Under the pieces are notes generated by a model, which was not told the origin of the DNA, ran no database searches, and saw only the letters and a list, made by a program, of their open reading frames with translations. 9,653 nucleotides of DNA, from NCBI GenBank assembly GCA_025054515.1, contig JANWZT010000041.1, positions 253-9,905 of the forward strand, given 5' to 3'. Positions within the stretch are counted from its first letter, which is position 1, and the number at the start of each line of letters is the position of its first letter. Shown one piece after another: positions 5,497-9,653 of the stretch. The position numbers and the translations under genes are program-made. The stretch comes from Candidatus Caldarchaeum sp. (GTDB lineage: Archaea; Thermoproteota; Nitrososphaeria_A; Caldarchaeales; Caldarchaeaceae).

Positions 5497-5973
5497 ATGA
5501 AGTTAATTTACATCGTGTTGGGGTCGGTGTTGGCGGTAGCGGTTGTTCTTGGGGTTTATTTGGTGTTTGTTCCGGCGTTTGAGGTTTCAGACGTGACGAT
5601 GCGGAAGGGGACGCAGGCGGGCGGTATTTTCTTGAACCTGCATAATCGGGGTCTCTTCCGTGACTGTGTCGTGGACGCCGAGGTGATTGGTGAAGGGCGG
5701 ATGGGTGAAGTCAAGCTGAAGACCGAGTTGCACAAGACCGTCATGGAAAAAGACGTGATGAAGATGGTTAGGGTCGACCGTATATGCGTTGACGCGCTTA
5801 GCACGGTAAAGATGAGAGGGGTCGAGGGGGAAGGATACCACATAATGGTTTTCGGAGACCTCGATAGATATGAAAGCTTCCACGTTCATCTCAAAATGGA
5901 AAGCGGGCGGGTCATCCATTTTGATGTAACGGCCCCCGAACATGCGAAAGACGGACACGGCCACAAACACTGA
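5497..5973 (+). CDS. Membrane-anchored PCuAC-family copper-binding protein
   Basis: A 158-residue protein whose N-terminal hydrophobic segment (about residues 3-25) is an uncleaved anchor or signal peptide, placing the rest outside the membrane. Residues 30-147 match the PCuAC (DUF461) copper chaperone domain: a beta-sandwich with AGGIFLNLHNRG (41-52), then ELHKTVMEKDVMKMVRVDRI (77-96) and GYHIMVFGDL (113-122). The family copper motif H(M)-x10-M-x21-HxM is visible as H79-x10-M90 and H115-x-M117; the M-to-H spacer is 24 rather than 21. A His-rich tail (EHAKDGHGHKH) offers further metal ligands. Bacterial PCuAC proteins deliver Cu(I) to the CuA site of cytochrome oxidase or serve periplasmic copper trafficking; the same role here is inference, since no oxidase or Sco gene is in the window. 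The preceding in-frame TTG (5494) is a less likely start. The gene stands alone, divergent from the SsnA-like gene. Confidence 0.82.
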   Translation: MKLIYIVLGSVLAVAVVLGVYLVFVPAFEVSDVTMRKGTQAGGIFLNLHNRGLFRDCVVDAEVIGEGRMGEVKLKTELHKTVMEKDVMKMVRVDRICVDALSTVKMRGVEGEGYHIMVFGDLDRYESFHVHLKMESGRVIHFDVTAPEHAKDGHGHKH

Positions 5974-5998
5974 AGACAACTCATCAAGGGAATATAGT

Positions 5999-6038
5999 GG
6001 GCAAGATGCTTTTTTCGCCCGTTTTTTCAACATTTTTT
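5999..6038 (+). terminator. T-tract terminator after the PCuAC gene
   Basis: A weak stem GGGC (5999-6002)/GCCC (6017-6020) is followed at once by T6 (6022-6027). Further T6 runs lie at 6010-6015 and 6033-6038. Archaeal RNA polymerase terminates at such T-rich tracts with or without a hairpin. The tracts are spaced 12 and 11 bases apart. Confidence 0.55.
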
Positions 6039-6048
6039 GTTGGGGGCA

Positions 6049-6059
6049 GAATATATATG
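6049..6059 (+). promoter_or_regulatory. TATA box, EF-1A gene
   Basis: AGAATATATAT is centred about 29 bases before ATG 6083, with a purine-rich stretch (GGGGGCAG) just upstream where a BRE would sit. It fits a strong promoter with a leaderless or nearly leaderless mRNA. Confidence 0.6.
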
Positions 6060-6082
6060 TCGGAATATAGACTTGTTTAGCG

Positions 6083-7378
6083 ATGTCGGCAAAACCACAT
6101 CTGAACTTGGTCGTCATCGGACACGTTGACCACGGCAAATCGACGACAATGGGACATTTTCTCTACCGGCTTGGCGCTATCGACGAAAGAACTCTCAAGA
6201 CCTACGAAGAAGAGGCAAAGAAGTTGGGCAAGGAGAGCTTCAAATACGCTTGGGTTCTCGACCGAATTAAGGAGGAGAGGGAAAGAGGGCTGACCATTGA
6301 TCTTGCGTTCCAAAAATTCGAAACACGGAAATTCTACTTCACGCTCATCGACGCCCCGGGCCACAGAGACTTTGTCAAAAACATGATTACGGGCGCCAGT
6401 CAAGCAGACGCCGCCGTCCTCGTCGTCTCGGCAAAGAAAGGAGAAGCAGAAGTGGGCATCGCCCCCGGCGGACAAACCCGTGAACATGCTTACCTTTCCT
6501 TCGTTCTTGGAATCCGTCAGCTCGTCGTTTTGATCAACAAGATGGACGACACTTCAGTCAACTGGGCAAAAGAACGATTTGATGAGGTGAAGCAGATGGC
6601 GGGCGACCTCCTAAAAACCATCGGATACAACATCGCCAAAATCAACTTCATCCCTGTCTCCGGCTGGCTCGGCGACAACCTAACCGAAAAAAGTAAGAAC
6701 ATGCCTTGGTACGCAGGCCCTACGCTCATCGAAGCACTCGACCTGTTGGAAGAACCTCCAAAACCGGTGGACAAACCCCTGAGAATACCGATTCAAGGTG
6801 TATACTCGATTAAAGGGGTAGGTACTGTTCCGGTGGGAAGGGTTGAGCAGGGAATACTGAAACCCGGGGACATAGTGGCGATTTATCCGGGAGGGCTGAA
6901 AGCGGAAGTAAAGTCTATCGAAATGCATCATCAGTCTCTTGCGCAGGCCATTCCGGGGGACAACATCGGCTTCGCGTTGAAGGGTGTTGAAAAAAGCCAG
7001 CTGGCGAGGGGGATGGTCGTCACAAAGCCCGACACACCGATATCGGTTGCGAAAGAATTCATCGGTCAAATCTACGTCATCTACCATCCAACGGCCATAG
7101 CTGCCGGATACACTCCCGTGCTCCACATCCACACCGCGCAAACAGCCGTCAAGTTCGTCGAGCTCATCCAGAAGATGGACCCGCGGACTGGCCAGATAAC
7201 CGAGAAGAACCCGTCCTTCATCAAAACAGGAGATGTCGCAGTTGTCCGTCTCAGGCCTTTGAACCCGGTAGCGCTTGAGCCAGCCAGCGTTTCACCAGAG
7301 CTCGGAAGGTTCGCGATCAGAGACAGCGGCATGACCATAGCAGCCGGAGTGGTCAAAGAAATAACTGAATACGGCTGA
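6083..7378 (+). CDS. tuf: Translation elongation factor EF-1A (aEF1A)
   Basis: A 431-residue GTPase that carries aminoacyl-tRNA to the ribosomal A site. G-domain motifs are intact: GHVDHGKST (13-21, P-loop), the effector region ERGLTID (67-73), DAPGH (90-94), NKMD (152-155) and VSGW (192-195). Two beta-barrel domains follow (from about 230: KPLRIPIQGVYSIKGVGTVP and onwards), ending in FAIRDSGMTIAAGVVKEI. Length is normal. The segment after VVSAKKG, EAEVGIAPGGQTREH (121-135), is the long form of this loop, as in crenarchaeal-type archaea and eukaryotes rather than the short euryarchaeal/bacterial form. The ATG start matches conserved EF-1A N-termini and lies at leaderless distance from the TATA box. 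The stop is 8 bases from the stop of S10 on the other strand. Confidence 0.99.
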   Translation: MSAKPHLNLVVIGHVDHGKSTTMGHFLYRLGAIDERTLKTYEEEAKKLGKESFKYAWVLDRIKEERERGLTIDLAFQKFETRKFYFTLIDAPGHRDFVKNMITGASQADAAVLVVSAKKGEAEVGIAPGGQTREHAYLSFVLGIRQLVVLINKMDDTSVNWAKERFDEVKQMAGDLLKTIGYNIAKINFIPVSGWLGDNLTEKSKNMPWYAGPTLIEALDLLEEPPKPVDKPLRIPIQGVYSIKGVGTVPVGRVEQGILKPGDIVAIYPGGLKAEVKSIEMHHQSLAQAIPGDNIGFALKGVEKSQLARGMVVTKPDTPISVAKEFIGQIYVIYHPTAIAAGYTPVLHIHTAQTAVKFVELIQKMDPRTGQITEKNPSFIKTGDVAVVRLRPLNPVALEPASVSPELGRFAIRDSGMTIAAGVVKEITEYG

Positions 7379-7386
7379 AACCTTCC

Positions 7387-7704
7387 TTATTTTGTCTGGA
7401 CCTGCATTTCTATCGCGACGTCGTCGGGTATCTGGATTCTCATGATTTGACGCATAACTCTCTGGTCCGTGATTCCAAGGTCTATCAGTCTGCGGTGTAT
7501 TCGCATTTGGTGTTTCCGCCAGGTTTTGGTTCCTTCACCGCATGGAGACTTCCGTGTCGGTAGCACGAGTTTCTTGACTGGAAGAGGAACTGGGCCAGCG
7601 ATTTTTGTGCCGGTTTTTTCGGCGATGTCTTTTATTTCGCTGCAAACTTGTTCGAGCTTCGTCAGGTTCGTGCTGGTGATTTTTATTCGGACCACCTGCG
7701 TCAT
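7387..7704 (-). CDS. rps10: Ribosomal protein S10 (uS10), archaeal type
   Basis: A 105-residue 30S head protein. It shows the full archaeal/eukaryotic S10/S20e pattern: VRIKITSTNLTKLEQVC at the N-terminus, GPVPLPVKKLVLPTRKSPCG (37-56), TWRKHQMRIHRRLIDL (61-76) and the C-terminal strand IQIPDDVAIEMQV. The ATG start is preceded by GAGG about 10 bases upstream in a short leader. A T/A-rich element near 7740-7747 may be its own promoter, although read-through from the ABC unit (stop at 7753) is also possible. It converges on EF-1A with an 8-base gap (7379-7386), which is unusual because these genes are often co-directional in archaea. Confidence 0.97.
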   Translation of the reverse strand: MTQVVRIKITSTNLTKLEQVCSEIKDIAEKTGTKIAGPVPLPVKKLVLPTRKSPCGEGTKTWRKHQMRIHRRLIDLGITDQRVMRQIMRIQIPDDVAIEMQVQTK

Positions 7705-7737
7705 GGTTGATAATCCTCTGGCTTGACCTTTGCCCGA

Positions 7738-7750
7738 CGTAAAAAACTTA
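7738..7750 (-). promoter_or_regulatory. Candidate promoter of rps10
   Basis: On the minus strand this reads GTTAAGTTTTTTA, about 40 bases before the S10 ATG. It is the only A/T-rich element in the 48-base gap and would give a leader of about 12-18 bases containing the GAGG ribosome-binding site. The T6 run could also act as terminator of the ABC unit. Confidence 0.4.
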
Positions 7751-7752
7751 AC

Positions 7753-8601
7753 TTACTGAGCCCTCTTCGTTACGTCGCTATATCTAAATCTAATCCACGC
7801 CAGAGCCAGGGGCACAGCCGAATAGGATATGAGATTCGCAGCGGCCAGTACCAGGTTTTCCGCCCCTACTCGGGAAAGGAAAAACCCGGGACCGGGTACG
7901 GAGAAGTTGAGACCCATCGAATCGAGTAGGATGGTGGATGTGATGCCCGCGGCGGCCCATGTTGGCAGGTATTTTACTGCCTCGAGAAGTGATGGGTCGT
8001 TTCCAATCACGGCTGCTATGTTGGCGTATCCCTCTATCAGAGCTGATGCGAAGAAGACGGTTCCGCTCAGAACAGTCGACATCATGCTTCTTCTCAACGA
8101 TTCGCCGAAAAGGAGGCCGATAGAATAGAAAGGCATGGCCGCGGCCACGGAGACGGCTATAGCTAGTGGAAGTAGTTCGACTTTTGTTTGAGGCCCGAAG
8201 GCGTACCATGAGATTGCGACGGATAGGAGGGAATAGGTCGATATGAATATCAGGAGTAGGGCTATGCCTCCGATTGTTTTGCCGGCGAAGTATGTGAGCC
8301 GGCGTATTGGTCTGGTGAACCAGTAGTCGGCGGTTCCCGATTCGTATTCTTCTGCCGATGTTGCGGAGCCGATGGTGAGTGCGAGGACATGCACCAGCCC
8401 GGCTGATGGAGCGATGATTCCGACGACCCATATGCTGCTGGAAAACGGGTTGACGAAAGCCGGCGGCAACCTTGTAAGCACGAGATAAAGCCCGACTTCC
8501 AGCAAAAAAGTCACAGCCAGAAGAATCAACACCCTTTTCCTCGCGAGGCTTTTCCGCACTTCGTATTCCGTCAGCGATACAAGAACTCTAACCGTCGACA
8601 C
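7753..8601 (-). CDS. ABC-2 type transporter permease
   Basis: A 282-residue integral membrane protein, the membrane component of an export-type ABC transporter with the ATPase encoded just upstream. Six hydrophobic segments are visible, near residues 23-43, 56-78, 106-134, 142-166, 175-199 and 249-271. Between segments 2 and 3 lies EEYESGTADYWFTRPIRR (84-101), the E-x-GT...P-x-R loop seen in ABC-2 permeases. The GTG start (8599-8601) is preceded by AAGGTGA (8608-8614) with a 6-base spacer and overlaps the end of the ATPase gene by 14 bases, so translation is probably coupled. The substrate is unknown; related systems export drugs, lipids, peptides or sodium. Confidence 0.88.
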   Translation of the reverse strand: MSTVRVLVSLTEYEVRKSLARKRVLILLAVTFLLEVGLYLVLTRLPPAFVNPFSSSIWVVGIIAPSAGLVHVLALTIGSATSAEEYESGTADYWFTRPIRRLTYFAGKTIGGIALLLIFISTYSLLSVAISWYAFGPQTKVELLPLAIAVSVAAAMPFYSIGLLFGESLRRSMMSTVLSGTVFFASALIEGYANIAAVIGNDPSLLEAVKYLPTWAAAGITSTILLDSMGLNFSVPGPGFFLSRVGAENLVLAAANLISYSAVPLALAWIRFRYSDVTKRAQ

Positions 8602-9520
8602 CTTCTTTCACCTTGGCGATGAAAATGTCTTCAAGAGATCGTTCGACCATCCGCATCTCCAGCAGACCGCGCCCCGACGCCACAATTTTTTCGGCGATTT
8701 TTTCCCGCGGGTCCATGTTGCCTTCCCAGGTTATCTTCAAGGTTGTTCCGTCTGCTATGATTTCGGAGACTCCTTCGATTTCTTGGAGAGCACTTAGGAG
8801 AATTTTTTCGACAGGTCGGGAAAGGGTTACGGCGACGGCCTTCTTCGAAGTCCTGAGTTTGCCAACATCCTCCTCCAAAACGGTTCTGCCGAGGTAAATC
8901 ATGCCGATTCGGTCGGAGAGCCTTTCAACTTCGTAAAGTTCATGAGACGAAAACAGAATCGTCTTTCCTTGTTTCTTGAGTTCGACGAGAACATCCCGGA
9001 TGTGGGCCCTTCCGACGGGGTCGACGCCGAGCATCGGCTCGTCGAGAACGAGAAGCGGAGGGTCGCCGACTAAAGCCTGTCCAATTGAAAGCCTTTGAAT
9101 CATCCCCTTGGAGAAGTTTCCGACTTTGCGGTGACTGTGGTTGACGAGACCCGTGAGCTCGAGAATCTGCTTGACCTGCTGGTCGGCGGCTTTTCCGGTG
9201 ATTCCTTTCATCACGCAGGTTGTTTTAAGCAGTTTCTCGGCGGAGAAGAAGGGAGGGAAGACGGGAATTTCGGGCGAATAGCCTATTCGGTGGTTCACTT
9301 TTTGGGGGACGGCGAAGGGGCTCAACCCAAATACTTTGACTTCTCCCGACGTGGGCCGTAGCAAGCCGAGAACAGCCCGAAGAGTGGTGGTTTTTCCTGA
9401 ACCGTTGGGCCCGACCAGCCCAAAAACCTCGTTCTCGCGGATGGTGAGCGAAATCGGGCCCACCTTCACGCGGTCGCCGTAGATTTTGGTGAGGGAGGAA
9501 ACCTTTACGACTTCTTTCAT
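8588..9520 (-). CDS. ABC transporter ATP-binding protein
   Basis: A 310-residue cytoplasmic ATPase subunit of the CcmA/NatA-like export group. Motifs in order: Walker A GPNGSGKT (37-44), a Q-loop region GYSPE (80-84) with Glu after Ser-Pro as in many of this group, signature FSKGMIQRL (136-144, in place of LSGGQ), Walker B LLVLDEP (156-162), D-loop GVDP (165-168) and switch His in SSHE (191-194). A C-terminal extension of about 90 residues ending in ERSLEDIFI is typical of this group. The ATG 9518-9520 shares its A with the stop TGA of the upstream gene (TGATG), which points to translational coupling and favours it over the adjacent GTG (9521-9523). The gene overlaps the permease gene downstream by 14 bases. 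Confidence 0.93.
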   Translation of the reverse strand: MKEVVKVSSLTKIYGDRVKVGPISLTIRENEVFGLVGPNGSGKTTTLRAVLGLLRPTSGEVKVFGLSPFAVPQKVNHRIGYSPEIPVFPPFFSAEKLLKTTCVMKGITGKAADQQVKQILELTGLVNHSHRKVGNFSKGMIQRLSIGQALVGDPPLLVLDEPMLGVDPVGRAHIRDVLVELKKQGKTILFSSHELYEVERLSDRIGMIYLGRTVLEEDVGKLRTSKKAVAVTLSRPVEKILLSALQEIEGVSEIIADGTTLKITWEGNMDPREKIAEKIVASGRGLLEMRMVERSLEDIFIAKVKEGVDG

Positions 9521-9653
9521 CACACGTAATGTGCCTTCCTTTCACCGCTTTTGACGGCGCCCCGTCCAAGCCGGTAAGCCGCCAACCCCACACCGGCGAA
9601 GGCGACGACGCCGACCACCCCCAGCAACGCAACCCGTTCGGTCTGGTCTGCTG
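9520..9653 (-). CDS. C-terminus of a membrane-anchored protein, 5' part beyond the window
   Basis: The minus-strand frame entering at 9651 is open for 43 codons and ends at TGA 9520-9522. It encodes a polar lead-in (ADQTER), a single transmembrane segment (VALLGVVGVVAFAGVGLAAY) and a short basic tail (RLGRGAVKSGERKAHYV). This is the typical end of an extracytoplasmic protein anchored by its C-terminus with the positive residues inside. Its stop overlaps the ATPase start (TGATG), so it is the upstream member of the ABC unit. In archaea such genes are often membrane proteins with NEW3-like or other beta domains, but that part is not in view. A longer ORF in another frame across this region (9225-9632) is a shadow of the ATPase. 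Confidence 0.75.
   Translation of the reverse strand, partial: ADQTERVALLGVVGVVAFAGVGLAAYRLGRGAVKSGERKAHYV

Noticed and set aside
5587..6138. 183-codon minus-strand ORF across the copper gene and the EF-1A start
   Set aside because: It lies antisense to a gene with clear PCuAC ligands and crosses a terminator and the EF-1A promoter; its composition shows no recognisable domain.
9225..9632. 135-codon minus-strand ORF at the right edge
   Set aside because: Out of frame with the ATPase it overlaps, Trp/Arg/Pro-rich and unstructured; the adjacent frame encodes a credible TM segment and basic tail instead.
1..9653. CRISPR array, insertion sequence or prophage
   Set aside because: No regularly spaced repeats, transposase-like frame, terminal repeats or phage genes are visible; the window is ordinary chromosome.

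Overview
The window reads as a chromosomal segment of an archaeon, most likely a thermophilic member of the TACK group (Thaumarchaeota/Aigarchaeota/Crenarchaeota relatives); I cannot name the species. The evidence is an archaeal-type EF-1A that carries the longer GEFEAGIS-like insert shared by crenarchaeal-type archaea and eukaryotes, an archaeal S10, F420-type flavoproteins, TATA elements lying about 25 bases ahead of start codons with almost no leader, and a probable C/D box guide RNA. I see no insertion sequence, CRISPR array or tRNA gene. The longest stretch without a recognised gene is about 258 bases (5239-5496).

Layout: the left edge (1-698, +) is the 3' part of an AlaX-type alanyl-tRNA editing protein. 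It is followed by a short candidate C/D box RNA (about 722-790, +), a PPOX-family flavin/F420-binding protein (825-1217, +) and an unrecognised 70-residue protein (1266-1478, +). The middle is metabolic. A metal-dependent aminohydrolase (1553-2944, +) converges on a two-gene unit on the other strand, made of an SsnA-like aminohydrolase (3919-5238, -) and an F420-dependent LLM-class oxidoreductase (2931-3917, -). These three genes could deaminate and reduce the same family of N-heterocyclic or purine-like compounds, but the substrate is not visible in the sequence. The second aminohydrolase has Gln where the strand-6 active-site His is expected.

Divergent from that unit is a membrane-anchored PCuAC-type copper-binding protein (5497-5973, +) with the H-x10-M and HxM copper ligands and a His-rich tail. 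It is followed by phased T-tracts and then by EF-1A (6083-7378, +). Ribosomal protein S10 (7387-7704, -) lies only 8 bases downstream but on the opposite strand, whereas in many archaea EF-1A and S10 are co-directional neighbours. The right end is a minus-strand ABC exporter unit transcribed toward S10. It comprises a C-terminal membrane anchor of an incomplete protein (9520-9653), an ATPase (8588-9520, coupled by a TGATG stop/start overlap) and an ABC-2 permease (7753-8601, overlapping the ATPase gene by 14 bases).

The most interesting items are the candidate guide RNA with an extra perfect 10-bp inverted repeat that covers its box D, the aminohydrolase/F420 reductase cluster with an altered active site, the archaeal PCuAC protein, and the inverted EF-1A/S10 pair.
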